Shown: positions 17,378 to 26,062 of the stretch, piece after piece
Layout: the number at the start of each line of letters is the position of its first letter
Numbering within the stretch: position 1 is the first letter of the stretch
Source: Candidatus Rokuibacteriota bacterium
GTDB taxonomy: Bacteria > Methylomirabilota > Methylomirabilia > Rokubacteriales > CSP1-6
DNA length: 64,000 nucleotides
Assembly (NCBI GenBank): GCA_016200085.1
Contig: JACQFL010000046.1
Span: 186,001-250,000 of the forward strand
Direction of reading: 5' to 3'
The notes under the pieces: model-generated
What the model was told of the DNA's origin: nothing
What the model saw: the letters and a program-made list of their open reading frames with translations, nothing else
The model's database searches: none
Program-made: the position numbers and the translations under genes

Positions 17378-18052
17378 ATGCGCGTGCTGGCGATCGAGAC
17401 TTCCACGCTCGCGGGCGGTGTCGCGCTGCTCGAGCACGGCCGGGTCGTGGGGGAGTACGCGCTGGACGTCCGCGTCACCCACTCCGAGCGCCTGATGCCG
17501 GCCATCGACCGGCTCTTCGTCGATGCCGGCTGGGAGCCCTCGACGCTCGGCGGCCTCGCCGTCAGCGTCGGTCCGGGCTCCTTCACCGGCCTGCGCATCG
17601 GGATCAGCACCGCGAAGGGGCTCGCGCTGGCCCTGGACGTGCCCGTCGCCGCGGTGCCCACGCTCGACGCGCTCGCGTTCCGGCTGCCGTTCGCCGCCGC
17701 GCCGGTGTGTCCCGTGCTCGCGGCGCGGCGCGACGAGGTCTACGCGAGCCTCTACCGCTGGAGCGAGGGCGCCATGCGCCGGGAGTGGGAGTACCTCGCG
17801 CTGCCGCCGGCGGAGCTGGCGGCGCGGCTCCCCGCGGACGCCATCCTGCTTGGCGACGGCGCGGCGCTGGTGCCCGCGCCCGGCGCGCGCCGCGCCCCCG
17901 CGTCCGTGAGCGCGCCCGCGGCGGCGGCGGTCGGCGAGCTGGGCCTGGCGCGGCTGCGCGCGGGGGATGTCGTCGACGCGGGGGCGCTCGTTCCCCTCTA
18001 TCTCCGGCCTCCGGAAGCGGAGCTCAGGCGGCGTGCCGGCGCGGTCCATTGA
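17378..18052 (+). CDS. tsaB: tRNA threonylcarbamoyladenosine biosynthesis protein TsaB
   Basis: Structural partner of TsaD and TsaE in transfer of threonylcarbamoyl to A37 of tRNA. It is 224 aa with an ASKHA fold: MRVLAIETSTLAGGVALLE, HSERLMPAIDRLF and SVGPGSFTGLRIGISTAKGLALAL are diagnostic. The C-terminal half is weakly conserved, as usual. It overlaps rimI by about 20 nt, a very common tsaB-rimI pairing. tsaC-type at 8161 provides the first step; tsaD and tsaE are not in the window. Confidence 0.93.
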   Translation: MRVLAIETSTLAGGVALLEHGRVVGEYALDVRVTHSERLMPAIDRLFVDAGWEPSTLGGLAVSVGPGSFTGLRIGISTAKGLALALDVPVAAVPTLDALAFRLPFAAAPVCPVLAARRDEVYASLYRWSEGAMRREWEYLALPPAELAARLPADAILLGDGAALVPAPGARRAPASVSAPAAAAVGELGLARLRAGDVVDAGALVPLYLRPPEAELRRRAGAVH

Positions 18053-18521
18053 GCGGATGCGAGGCGATGACCTCGACGAGGTCATGGTCATCGAGCGCGC
18101 GTCGTTCACGATGCCGTGGTCGCGCGGGGCCTTCCTCTACGAGATGCAGCAGAACTCCGTGGCCCGCTGCTGGGTGCTGCGCGAGGAGAACCTGCTCGTC
18201 GGCTACCTCTGCTTGTGGGACATCGCGGACGAGATCCACATCACCAACGTCGCCGTCCATCCCCGCCAGCGCCGGCGCGGGATCGCGCGCGCGCTCATCG
18301 GCAGCGTGCTCGAGGACGCCCGCCGGCGGGCCTCCCGCCTGGTGGTCCTGGAGGTCCGTCCCAGCAACGCCGAGGCCCTGACACTCTACGAGTCCTTCGG
18401 TTTCCGGGTGGTGGGGCGTCGCCGCGGCTACTACTACGACACCGGCGAGGACGCGCTGATCATGGAAGCCTCGGTCACCGGCGATCCGCGCGGCGCCGAG
18501 ACCTCACCCGGCAACCGCTAG
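18033..18521 (+). CDS. rimI: Ribosomal-protein-alanine N-acetyltransferase RimI family
   Basis: 162 aa GNAT acetyltransferase, expected to acetylate the N-terminus of ribosomal protein S18. The GTG at 18033 gives VPARSIERMRGDDLDEVMVIERASF, matching the RimI start; an ATG at 18057 would clip the first beta strand. The acetyl-CoA loop is RRRGIARALI, and the following LEVRPSNAEALTLYESFGFRVVGRRRGYYYDTGEDALIM is a RimI hallmark. Overlap with tsaB indicates co-translation. Confidence 0.9.
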   Translation: MPARSIERMRGDDLDEVMVIERASFTMPWSRGAFLYEMQQNSVARCWVLREENLLVGYLCLWDIADEIHITNVAVHPRQRRRGIARALIGSVLEDARRRASRLVVLEVRPSNAEALTLYESFGFRVVGRRRGYYYDTGEDALIMEASVTGDPRGAETSPGNR

Positions 18522-18633
18522 CGACCGCGTGCGACGCGCCCGGGCGCGTTGCGGTTGCGCGGCGCCGTCCCGGGCCGACGAGGTGATCCAGTAGGCCGGT
18601 CCATCGGGCTGGCCGGTGGCCGGCCGAGCGGCC

Positions 18634-19215
18634 TCACTCGCCGAGGGTGGCGTGGCACTCGCGGCAGATCGGCTCGACCCGCGCGCGCGCGATGAACTGA
18701 AGTCCCGGCCTGCTGTCGGGCGTGTGCGAGGTGTGGCACCGCACGCATGTGATCTTGACCGTGTCGTGGGGCCTGATCGCGTGATACGTGTTGCCGGTCC
18801 GGCCCTCCAGGGCCTCTTCCTGCTCGGCCGTCAGCGCGGGCGCATTCTTCACGATAGGCGTGTGGCAGTAGGTGCACTCCTTCGAGCGCAGCGGCAGCTC
18901 CATCCGCTCCGGCTCCTTGTAGCGGCCGAGGAGGAACCGGCCCGTGTCGATGGCGGCGATCGTCCAGACGCGCAGGCGCATGGGCGGGTCGGCGCCGCCG
19001 TGGCAGTCGATGCAGCGGACGTCCTTGACGTGATGGGCGGCCGTCAGGTCCCGGGCCGGCGTGGTCGTGAAGCGCTCGAACTTCTCGTCGTGGAGATGGC
19101 AGGCGATGCAGAAGCGGTCGTCGCGCTCCTTGGCGGCGAGCCCGAGGACGCTGAGTGCTGCCACGACGACGAGGCCCGCCAGTGCCAAGGCGTATCGCGC
19201 CCATCGGCGCCTCAC
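18634..19215 (-). CDS. Membrane-anchored pentaheme c-type cytochrome
   Basis: 193 aa with a GTG start. A positively charged N-terminus and one hydrophobic helix (about 7-27) anchor it. Five CxxCH haem motifs follow at C36 (CIACH), C68 (CIDCH), C114 (CTYCH), C157 (CVRCH) and C184 (CRECH). Spacing resembles the NapC/NirT or cytochrome c7-like periplasmic electron shuttles rather than a true NrfH. It ends the minus-strand pair and lies 34 nt after the monohaem protein gene. It likely moves electrons between the quinone pool and a periplasmic partner; the terminal acceptor is unknown. Confidence 0.8.
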   Translation of the reverse strand: MRRRWARYALALAGLVVVAALSVLGLAAKERDDRFCIACHLHDEKFERFTTTPARDLTAAHHVKDVRCIDCHGGADPPMRLRVWTIAAIDTGRFLLGRYKEPERMELPLRSKECTYCHTPIVKNAPALTAEQEEALEGRTGNTYHAIRPHDTVKITCVRCHTSHTPDSRPGLQFIARARVEPICRECHATLGE

Positions 19216-19249
19216 CGGCGGGCCTCTCGCTTCGCGGGCTCTTACCCGA

Positions 19250-20059
19250 TCACTGGACCGTGACCGTGATGATCCGGGAGAACTTGATGTGCCCGGACGG
19301 CCCGCCGCCGCCGCCCCGCGGCAGGATCGCGCCGGCCGCCGTCGTCACGTGCCCCACCGACGAGGCCTTCTCCGTGCCGTACTGGAAGCAGGCGACGACG
19401 CTGTAGGCCCCGGGCGCCTGCGGCGCGCGCAGCGTCCAGACCGCCTTGCCCTCCGCGAACTTCTTGGCGGCGAGGTCGGTCTGCTGGTCGAAGATCAGCG
19501 CGGAGTTCAGGTTCTTCTTGAGCCCCGGGCCGCGGCTGTCGACCCACTTCGTCTGCTCCTTGCCGTCGGCGCCCGAGACCCTGGGCGCGCCCACGATCAC
19601 CCAGCCGTCGGCCTGGATCGCTCGGCCCTGCAGCCGCAGGTCGCTCTCCATCAGCCACACGCCGACCACGCCGTGCCCGCCGCGGACGGTCGCGGTGACC
19701 TGGACCTCCTGACCCGGCCTCAGCGCGGTCGAGGGGACGGCGAGCGTGACGGAGGCGTTCTCGTCCATCGCCTTGACGTCGGCGAGGAGCTTCTGGCGAT
19801 CGGCCGGGCTCATGTCCTTGTAGCCCCCCGCCCCATCCTCGATCGCCTTGTAGTGCTTGTTCTCCACCAGCTGGCTCGCGGCAAACGCCTCCGGCTCGAC
19901 GCGGAGCTGCTCCTTGCCCACCGACGCGTGACAGCCAGCGCACTGCGGCATGAGATCGGTGACGTTTCTGAGGGGCCCGCCGTTGTAGGCCTGGGCGCTT
20001 CCCGCCAGCAGCAGGGCCGAGGACAGCAGGACAGTTGTGAGTCGGAGCGAGACTCGCAT
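19250..20059 (-). CDS. Exported monohaem cytochrome-like protein with a beta-sandwich domain
   Basis: 269 aa. The signal peptide is residues 1-24 (LLLAGSAQA cleavage). One haem site, C40-AGCH, follows at once. The rest is mostly beta-rich and resembles an immunoglobulin-like or DOMON-like fold (VTLAVPSTALRPGQEVQVTATVRGG, WVIVGAPRVSG, GAYSVVACFQYG). The ATG at 20059 has AGGAGGT 4 nt upstream, so a longer upstream reading is rejected. It is first in a two-gene unit with the pentaheme protein. The combination suggests a periplasmic redox partner pair; the catalytic role is not recognisable. Confidence 0.75.
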   Translation of the reverse strand: MRVSLRLTTVLLSSALLLAGSAQAYNGGPLRNVTDLMPQCAGCHASVGKEQLRVEPEAFAASQLVENKHYKAIEDGAGGYKDMSPADRQKLLADVKAMDENASVTLAVPSTALRPGQEVQVTATVRGGHGVVGVWLMESDLRLQGRAIQADGWVIVGAPRVSGADGKEQTKWVDSRGPGLKKNLNSALIFDQQTDLAAKKFAEGKAVWTLRAPQAPGAYSVVACFQYGTEKASSVGHVTTAAGAILPRGGGGGPSGHIKFSRIITVTVQ

Positions 20060-20268
20060 ACGACCTCCTGGGTGGACGGAGATTTGAGCGATAACGCCTG
20101 GCGCCCCGCGTGGGTTCCCGCTCGACCGGCGCTGGTCGTGGGCGACCCGGAACCGCCGCCCGCGGTCGACCGGCGGCAATCGACTGCATGGTAACACCAG
20201 GGCCCGGCGGCGCCCCCGATTCGAGTACACTGGCGCCGGCCGTTCAGCCCCATTCCCGGGAGCCTCCG

Positions 20269-21249
20269 ATGACGCGACCGACGATTGCCGCCATGGCGCT
20301 GTGCCTTGCCCTCGGCGGGATCTCGTCCCACGCCGCCGGCCAGCCGGCCCGCGTTCCGCGGATCGGCGTCCTCGCGGGGCCGTCGGCCGCCGGCAACGAG
20401 GCGTACGTCGAAGCCGGGCGCGACGCCCTCCGGCAGCTCGGCTGGGTCGAGGGACGCAACATCCAGATCGACTGGCGCTGGGGCGATTCCACGCCCGCAC
20501 GGGTCCAGGCGCTCGCGGAGGAGCTCGTGAGCCAGAAACCGGACGTGATCGTGACCATCGCCGAGGGCCCGACCGGACGGGTGATGCGCGGAACGACGGC
20601 GATCCCGATCGTCATGGTCGCCGTGGACGACCCGGTCACGCTGGGCTTCGTCGCGAGCCTCGCCCGGCCGGGCGCCAACGTCACGGGCATCGCATCCTTC
20701 CTGCCCGAGCTCGCCGCCAAGCGGGTGCAGCTCCTCAGAGAGCTGGCGCCACGCGTCTCCCGCGTGGGCTTCATCTGGAACGGCAACCCCGGCGGCGCTC
20801 TGGGGCTGCGCGAGACCCAGGCGGCCGCGCGGAGGCTGGGCCTGACGGTGCAGCCGTTCGAGGTCAAGCGCGACGAGGACATCCCGCGCGCCTTCGCCGC
20901 CATCGCGAGCGAGCGGATGGAGGCGTTGATCGTGCTGACCGATCCCAGGACGTGGAACGGCCGGGCTCAGGTGGTGGAGCTGGCGAACCGCCAGCGGCTG
21001 CCGGCGATGTACGAGCTGCGCGAGTTCGCCGATGCGGGAGGTCTGGTGTCCTACGGGGCGAGCCTCGTCGAGATGATCCGCCGCGCCGCCGTCTACATCG
21101 ACAAGATCCTCAAGGGCGCCCGGCCGGGCGACCTGCCGGTCGAGCAGCCGAGCACGTTCGAGCTGGTCGTGAACGTGAAGACGGCGCGGCAGATCGGGCT
21201 GTCGGTCCCGCGATCCGTGCTCCTGCGCGCCGACGCCCTCATCGAGTGA
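20269..21249 (+). CDS. ABC-type substrate-binding protein (ABC_sub_bind / YtrF-like family)
   Basis: 326 aa. An N-terminal signal peptide (about 1-23) is followed by the two-lobed fold of the family: RIGVLAGPSAAGNEAYVEAGRDALRQLGWVEGRN, DVIVTIAEGPTGRVMRGTTAIPIVM, GFVASLARPGANVTGI and LVSYGASLVEMIRRAAVYIDKILKG, which is the standard ending region. No permease or ATPase gene is adjacent, as is common for this family in high-GC soil lineages. The ligand is unknown. The start at 20269 is chosen because the signal peptide begins there; a TACACT box lies about 37 nt upstream. Confidence 0.85.
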   Translation: MTRPTIAAMALCLALGGISSHAAGQPARVPRIGVLAGPSAAGNEAYVEAGRDALRQLGWVEGRNIQIDWRWGDSTPARVQALAEELVSQKPDVIVTIAEGPTGRVMRGTTAIPIVMVAVDDPVTLGFVASLARPGANVTGIASFLPELAAKRVQLLRELAPRVSRVGFIWNGNPGGALGLRETQAAARRLGLTVQPFEVKRDEDIPRAFAAIASERMEALIVLTDPRTWNGRAQVVELANRQRLPAMYELREFADAGGLVSYGASLVEMIRRAAVYIDKILKGARPGDLPVEQPSTFELVVNVKTARQIGLSVPRSVLLRADALIE

Positions 21250-21268
21250 TCGCCCGGCCGCTTTTCCG

Positions 21269-22249
21269 GTGAGTCGTCGCGATCCGCTGCTCCTCGTCGA
21301 GCGCATGCGATCGGGCGACCGGCTCGCGCTCGCCCGCCTCATCACCCACGCCGAGAACCGGACGAGCGCGCTGCCCGCCATCATGCGCGCCGTCCATCCT
21401 CACGGCTCGGGCGCCTACGTCGTCGGGATCACGGGACCACCCGGCGCTGGCAAGTCCACCATCGTCGACCGCCTCACCGCGCTCCTGCGCGCGGAGAGCG
21501 CGACCGTCGGCATCGTGGCCGTCGATCCCTCGAGCCCGTTCACAGGGGGCGCGGTGCTCGGCGACCGGATCCGCATGCAGGCGCACGCCCTCGACAGCGG
21601 CGTGTTCATCCGGAGCATGGCGAGCCGCGGCGCTCTCGGCGGCCTGGCGCGCGCCACCGGCGACGTGGTCAAGCTGCTCGCCGCGGCGGGATTCGCGTGG
21701 GTGCTGGTCGAGACGGTCGGGGTGGGGCAGACCGAGCTGGACGTCATGAAGCTCGCCGATACCACCGTGGTCGTGTTCGTGCCCGGGTCCGGCGACGCCG
21801 TGCAGACGATGAAGGCCGGGCTCATGGAGGCCGCCGACGTGTTCGTCGTCAACAAGGCCGATCGCTCGGGCGCGCCGGGGCTGATGGCGGAGCTGAAGTT
21901 CGCCGCCCACCTCCAGTACACCGGGCCCACGGCCCGGCGCGATGTCGACTGGGAGACGCCCGTGCTCGCCACCCAGGCCGACAGCGACGCCGGGACGGCG
22001 GATCTCCTGGACACGATCCGGCGCCATCGCGAGCTGCTCGAAGCGTCCGGCGCGCTCGAGGCGCGCCGCGCCGCGCGGCGGCGGGCGGAGCTCCGGGCGC
22101 TGCTCGCCGAGGAGCTGACGGGCAGCCTCGAGCGCCGGCTGGCCGCCGCGGACCTCGGCCGCACCGTGGAAGACGTCGCGGACGGGACCATCGACCTCTA
22201 CACCGCGGCCGAGGCCATCCGCCCCATGCTATCGTTGGGACCCTCATGA
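21269..22249 (+). CDS. meaB: Methylmalonyl-CoA mutase-associated GTPase MeaB (ArgK)
   Basis: 326 aa G3E-family P-loop GTPase that guards and reloads B12-dependent mutases. Walker A GPPGAGKST lies near residue 55, followed by VAVDPSSPFTGGAVLGDRIRM, FIRSMASRGALGG, the ETVGVGQTE switch and the NKAD base-recognition motif. The GTG start is 19 nt after the binding-protein gene. No mutase subunit lies in the window, so its client is elsewhere. The stop overlaps the next ATG (ATGA), tying it to the Hdr-like gene. Confidence 0.93.
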   Translation: MSRRDPLLLVERMRSGDRLALARLITHAENRTSALPAIMRAVHPHGSGAYVVGITGPPGAGKSTIVDRLTALLRAESATVGIVAVDPSSPFTGGAVLGDRIRMQAHALDSGVFIRSMASRGALGGLARATGDVVKLLAAAGFAWVLVETVGVGQTELDVMKLADTTVVVFVPGSGDAVQTMKAGLMEAADVFVVNKADRSGAPGLMAELKFAAHLQYTGPTARRDVDWETPVLATQADSDAGTADLLDTIRRHRELLEASGALEARRAARRRAELRALLAEELTGSLERRLAAADLGRTVEDVADGTIDLYTAAEAIRPMLSLGPS

Positions 22250-24234
22250 CCGGCGCCGTGCCCTATCGCGATACGTTCTGGAACGTCCCGGGCTGGGCGC
22301 AGATCGGTCTCTACGCGGGCGGCGTCGTCGCGCTGGCGATCTTCGCCTGGGGCCTCTGGCAGCGGATCCAGCTCTGGCGTGGCGGCGGCGCCGAGGACCG
22401 CCTCGACCGGATCCCCGCGCGCGTGACGCTCGTGGCCCGGCACGCGCTCGGGCAGGTGCGCACGCTGTCGCAGGCGTATCCCGGCGTCATGCACGCGATC
22501 ATGTTCTGGGGCTTCCTGGCGCTGTTCCTGGGCACGGTGCTGGCGACCATCGACTTCGACATCACGCTTCCGCTCTTCGGCTACAAGCTCCTCAAGGGCA
22601 CGTTCTATCTGGTGTACGAGACGGTGCTCGACCTGTTCGGGCTGTTCTTCGTGATCGGGCTCGGCATGGCGACGTGGCGGCGGTTCGTCCAGCGTCCGAC
22701 CCGGGTCGATCCCACGGCGCGCTTCGCGTGGGTGCTGGCCCTGCTCTTCGTGATCAACGTGACGGGCTTCGTCATGGAAGGCGCCCGCCTGGCCGCCGTG
22801 CGGCCGCCGTGGGCCGCGTGGTCGCCCGTGGGCTACGCGGTCGGGCAGGGGATGCTGGCGGCCGGCATGTCGCCGGGCGCGCTGCGGGGCCTGCACCTCG
22901 GCACGTGGCTGTTCCACGCCATCCTCGCCCTCGGCTTCATCGCCGTGATCCCGTACTCGTACTTCATGCACCTCATCACCACGCCGCTCAACATCTTCTT
23001 CTCCAAGCTCACGTCGCCGGGAGAGATCCCGGCCATCGCCAACATCGAGGAGGCCGAGACGCTCGGGGTCTCGAGGCTCGAGGAGTTCTCCTGGAAGCGG
23101 CGGCTCGACTTCGACGCGTGCGTGGAGTGCGGCCGCTGCCAGGCGGCGTGCCCGGCCTACCTGGCGGGCACGGCGCTGTCGCCCAAGCAGATCATCGTCA
23201 AGCTCAAGCGCCATCTGCACGGCGAGCTGCCCGGTCCCATCCACGGCGCCGTGATCTCGGCGGACGAGCTGTGGGCCTGCACGACGTGCATGGCATGCGT
23301 GCAGGAGTGCCCGGCCTTCATCGACATCGTCGACACCATCATCGACCTGCGCCGCTACCTGACCCTCTCCGAGGGCGCGCTGCCCTCGACGGCGCGGCAG
23401 TCGCTGCAGAACATCCAGCGCGCCGGTAACCCGTGGGGCCTGCCCGCGGGCGACCGCCTGGCCTGGGCGCACGGGCTGGACGTTCCGGTGATGGAGCCCG
23501 GCAAGGAGGTCGAGTACCTCTACTGGGTCGGCTGCTCGGCCTCCTACGACCGGCGCAACCAGGCCATCGCGCGCTCGGTGGTGGCGATCCTCAAGAAGGC
23601 GGGGGTCAGCTTCGCCGTCATGCAGGAGGAGCGCTGCCACGCCGAGGTGGGCCGGCGGCTGGGCGAGGAGTACCTCTACCAGACCGTGCAGCAGGAGAAC
23701 GTCGAGGCCATCAACCGCTACCGGTTCCGCAAGGTCATCACGCACTGCCCGCACTGCTTCAACACCATCAAGCACGAGTTCCCGCAGTTCGGCGGCTCCT
23801 ACGAGGTCGTGCACCACTCGGTGGTGATCAACGAGCTGATCGCGGCCGGGCGGATCAAGCTCGTGAAGCCGCTCGCAGCCACGGTGGCCTTCCACGATTC
23901 CTGCTATCTCGGGCGCTACAACGGGATCATGGAGGCGCCGCGCGAGGCCGCGCGAGCGGTCCCGGGCCTGAAGCTCGTGGAGCTGCCTCGCACCGGCCTG
24001 CGCGGATTGTGCTGTGGCGGCGGGGGCGGGCACATGTGGATGGAGATGCCGGCCAAGACGAAGGTGAACATCATCCGTACCGAGGAGGCGCTGCAGGCCG
24101 GCGTCGACACGGTGGCGACGGCCTGCCCGTTCTGCCTGGCCATGGTGGACCTCGGGCGCAAGGTGAAGGGGGCTGAGGAGACCCTCAGCGTGAAGGACGT
24201 CAGCGAGCTCGTCGCCGAGAGTCTCGAGGGATGA
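22246..24234 (+). CDS. Membrane-bound Hdr-like iron-sulfur oxidoreductase (two 4Fe-4S, two CCG domains)
   Basis: 662 aa. The N-terminal half has about six hydrophobic helices resembling the nitrate reductase gamma (haem b) module with several histidines. Then come two [4Fe-4S] motifs: C292-x2-C-x2-C-x3-CP (CVECGRCQAACP) and C345-x2-C-x2-C-x3-CP (CTTCMACVQECP), and two CCG domains ending in RGLCCGGGGGHMWME. This is the layout of EtfAB:menaquinone oxidoreductases, which pass acyl-CoA dehydrogenase electrons to menaquinone. Coupling to meaB points to propionate or fatty/amino-acid oxidation. No etfAB in the window; the exact role is inferred. Confidence 0.85.
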   Translation: MTGAVPYRDTFWNVPGWAQIGLYAGGVVALAIFAWGLWQRIQLWRGGGAEDRLDRIPARVTLVARHALGQVRTLSQAYPGVMHAIMFWGFLALFLGTVLATIDFDITLPLFGYKLLKGTFYLVYETVLDLFGLFFVIGLGMATWRRFVQRPTRVDPTARFAWVLALLFVINVTGFVMEGARLAAVRPPWAAWSPVGYAVGQGMLAAGMSPGALRGLHLGTWLFHAILALGFIAVIPYSYFMHLITTPLNIFFSKLTSPGEIPAIANIEEAETLGVSRLEEFSWKRRLDFDACVECGRCQAACPAYLAGTALSPKQIIVKLKRHLHGELPGPIHGAVISADELWACTTCMACVQECPAFIDIVDTIIDLRRYLTLSEGALPSTARQSLQNIQRAGNPWGLPAGDRLAWAHGLDVPVMEPGKEVEYLYWVGCSASYDRRNQAIARSVVAILKKAGVSFAVMQEERCHAEVGRRLGEEYLYQTVQQENVEAINRYRFRKVITHCPHCFNTIKHEFPQFGGSYEVVHHSVVINELIAAGRIKLVKPLAATVAFHDSCYLGRYNGIMEAPREAARAVPGLKLVELPRTGLRGLCCGGGGGHMWMEMPAKTKVNIIRTEEALQAGVDTVATACPFCLAMVDLGRKVKGAEETLSVKDVSELVAESLEG

Positions 24235-24587
24235 AGGCCCTGCTGCGCGCGCTGCCCCTGGTGGCGCGCGCCCTCGTGCGGCTGGTGCGCGACCCCGCGC
24301 TGCCCCCGGCGGCCAAGATCGCCCTCGCCGCCGCCGCGGTCTATCTCCTGTCGCCGATCGACCTGATCCCCGACTTCATCCCGTTCGTCGGCTACCTCGA
24401 CGACCTGCTGGTGGCGGCCGTGGTGGTGGACGGCGTGATCACCTACGTGGACCGGCCGGTGCTCCTGCGCCACTGGCCGGGCACGGCGGAGTCGCTCGAG
24501 CGCGTCGCGCGCTCGGCCCGGCTGCTCGCGGCATGGGTGCCGCGCCGGCTCAAGATGCGGATCTTCTCACCGCGGGTTGGCCGATGA
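24231..24587 (+). CDS. DUF1232 (YkvA-like) small membrane protein
   Basis: 118 aa with the DUF1232 signature YLLSPIDLIPDFIPFVGYLDDLLV in the centre, flanked by hydrophobic helices. The ATG overlaps the stop of the Hdr-like gene (ATGA), so the two are co-translated. The family has no established function; proteins like this often accompany membrane complexes. The C-terminus is basic. Confidence 0.85.
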   Translation: MKALLRALPLVARALVRLVRDPALPPAAKIALAAAAVYLLSPIDLIPDFIPFVGYLDDLLVAAVVVDGVITYVDRPVLLRHWPGTAESLERVARSARLLAAWVPRRLKMRIFSPRVGR

Positions 24588-24608
24588 CGTCGGCCAGGGA
24601 GGCCTTTC

Positions 24609-25193
24609 ATGCCTGAGACCGTTACGACCACGCGCACGACCGAGAGCCCGGCGTCCCGGGCGCCGGAGATGGCGTTCAGCCACGTCGGCCTCTACGTCAC
24701 CGACCAGGAGCGGATGGCGGCTTTCTACACGCGGGTGCTCGGCTTCACCATCACCGACCGCGGGCCCGTCGGTGATACGAGCCTGGTGTTCCTGTCGCGG
24801 GACCCCCGCGAGCACCACCAGATCGTGCTCGCCTCCGGGCGTCCGGCCGACACCCCCTTCAACGTGGTCAACCAGATCTCCTTCCGCGTCGCCGGGCTGG
24901 CGGACGTGCGCGCGATGCACGCCCGGCTCGCCGGCGAGCCCGTGAGCGACGTGCAGTGCGTGAGCCACGGCAACGCGATGAGCGTGTACTTCCGGGATCC
25001 CGAGGGCAATCGCATCGAGGTGTTCTGCGACACGCCCTGGTACGTGACGCAGCCGGTGCGCATCCCCTTCGACTTCTCGCGCTCCGATGAGGAGCTCATG
25101 CGCTGGGCCGAGGACGCTGCGCGGCGCCTGCCCGGCTTCACGCCGGCGGCCGAGCGGGAGCGGGAGATGGCCCGGCGCATGGGTCGCGCCTGA
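24609..25193 (+). CDS. VOC-superfamily protein (glyoxalase/extradiol dioxygenase fold)
   Basis: 194 aa. One VOC domain of two beta-alpha-beta3 modules: FSHVGLYVTDQERMAAFYTRVLGFTITDRG and then VNQISFRVAGLADVRAMHARL ending YFRDPEGNRIEVFCDTP. The putative metal ligands are His25 (SHVGLY), a mid-domain His and the Glu in RIEVF. A 40-residue C-terminal helix-rich tail is extra. It opens the 24609-27265 run with the MBL-fold and enolase-superfamily genes, so ring-cleavage or aldehyde chemistry in that pathway is plausible but unproven. GGAGG precedes the ATG. Confidence 0.8.
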   Translation: MPETVTTTRTTESPASRAPEMAFSHVGLYVTDQERMAAFYTRVLGFTITDRGPVGDTSLVFLSRDPREHHQIVLASGRPADTPFNVVNQISFRVAGLADVRAMHARLAGEPVSDVQCVSHGNAMSVYFRDPEGNRIEVFCDTPWYVTQPVRIPFDFSRSDEELMRWAEDAARRLPGFTPAAEREREMARRMGRA

Positions 25194-25263
25194 CCGTACA
25201 CCCCGCCGGGTATCGCGAGCGCGGCCGCCGTGATATCACCAGGCGCGTGAGGAGGGTGTCGGC

Positions 25264-26040
25264 GTGAAGGTCTACGCGCTCAGCGGCGGCTATCTCGAGC
25301 TCGACTCCGCGATCTTCTTTGCGGACCGGGCGCCGGGCACGCGCGTCACCGCGCCCATCGGCTGTGCGCTGGTGATCCACCCGCGCGGGCGCCTGCTCTT
25401 CGACACCGGCGTGCACTGCGCGGCGATCGCCGATCCGGTGGCGCGCCTCGGCGAGGCCCGCGCGAAGCGGTTCGGCGTGCGCTCCGGCCCTGACGACCAC
25501 GTGGTGGCCCAGCTCGCGCTCCTCGGCCTCGCGCCCGACGACGTCAGCCACGTGGCCAACTCGCACCTCCACTTCGACCACTGCGGCGGCAACGAGTTCT
25601 TCCCTCGCGCGCGATTCCTCGTGCAGCGGCGCGAGCTGGACGCAGCACGGGATGCCGCCACGCTCGCCCTGGGGCGGTACACCCCGAGCGCGCGCGACTT
25701 CGACCACCCGCTCGACTACCACGCGATCGACGGCGAGCACGACGTCTTCGGCGACGGCGCCGTGGTGCTGATGCCGACCTTCGGTCACACCCCCGGCCAC
25801 CAGTCGCTGCGCGTCCGGCCGGCCACCGGGGACGAGATCGTGTTCACGGCGGATGCCTGCTACACCCAGGAGACGATGGACCGCGACGTGCTGCCGGGCG
25901 TGCTCTGGGACGCGGGCGAGATGCGCGACTCACTGGCCGCGCTGCGCAGGCTGCGCGACGGCCACGGCGCCAGGATGATCTACGGGCACGACGCCGGACA
26001 ATGGCGGGCGATGCGGCGCGCGCCCGAGGCGCTGGTGTGA
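25264..26040 (+). CDS. Metallo-beta-lactamase-fold hydrolase (lactonase-like)
   Basis: 258 aa with a GTG start. The zinc motif is in NSHLHFDHCGG (HxHxDH), with further ligands in FGHTPGHQSLR (His), FTADACY (Asp) and the C-terminal IYGHDAGQW (His), as in N-acyl-homoserine lactonases and related lactone hydrolases. No signal peptide, so cytoplasmic. It sits 22 nt before an enolase-superfamily dehydratase gene: sugar-acid lactone opening followed by acid dehydration would be a sensible pathway order. The true lactone substrate is unknown. Confidence 0.8.
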   Translation: MKVYALSGGYLELDSAIFFADRAPGTRVTAPIGCALVIHPRGRLLFDTGVHCAAIADPVARLGEARAKRFGVRSGPDDHVVAQLALLGLAPDDVSHVANSHLHFDHCGGNEFFPRARFLVQRRELDAARDAATLALGRYTPSARDFDHPLDYHAIDGEHDVFGDGAVVLMPTFGHTPGHQSLRVRPATGDEIVFTADACYTQETMDRDVLPGVLWDAGEMRDSLAALRRLRDGHGARMIYGHDAGQWRAMRRAPEALV

Positions 26041-26062
26041 GCCGCTCGAAAGGAGAGTCGGC

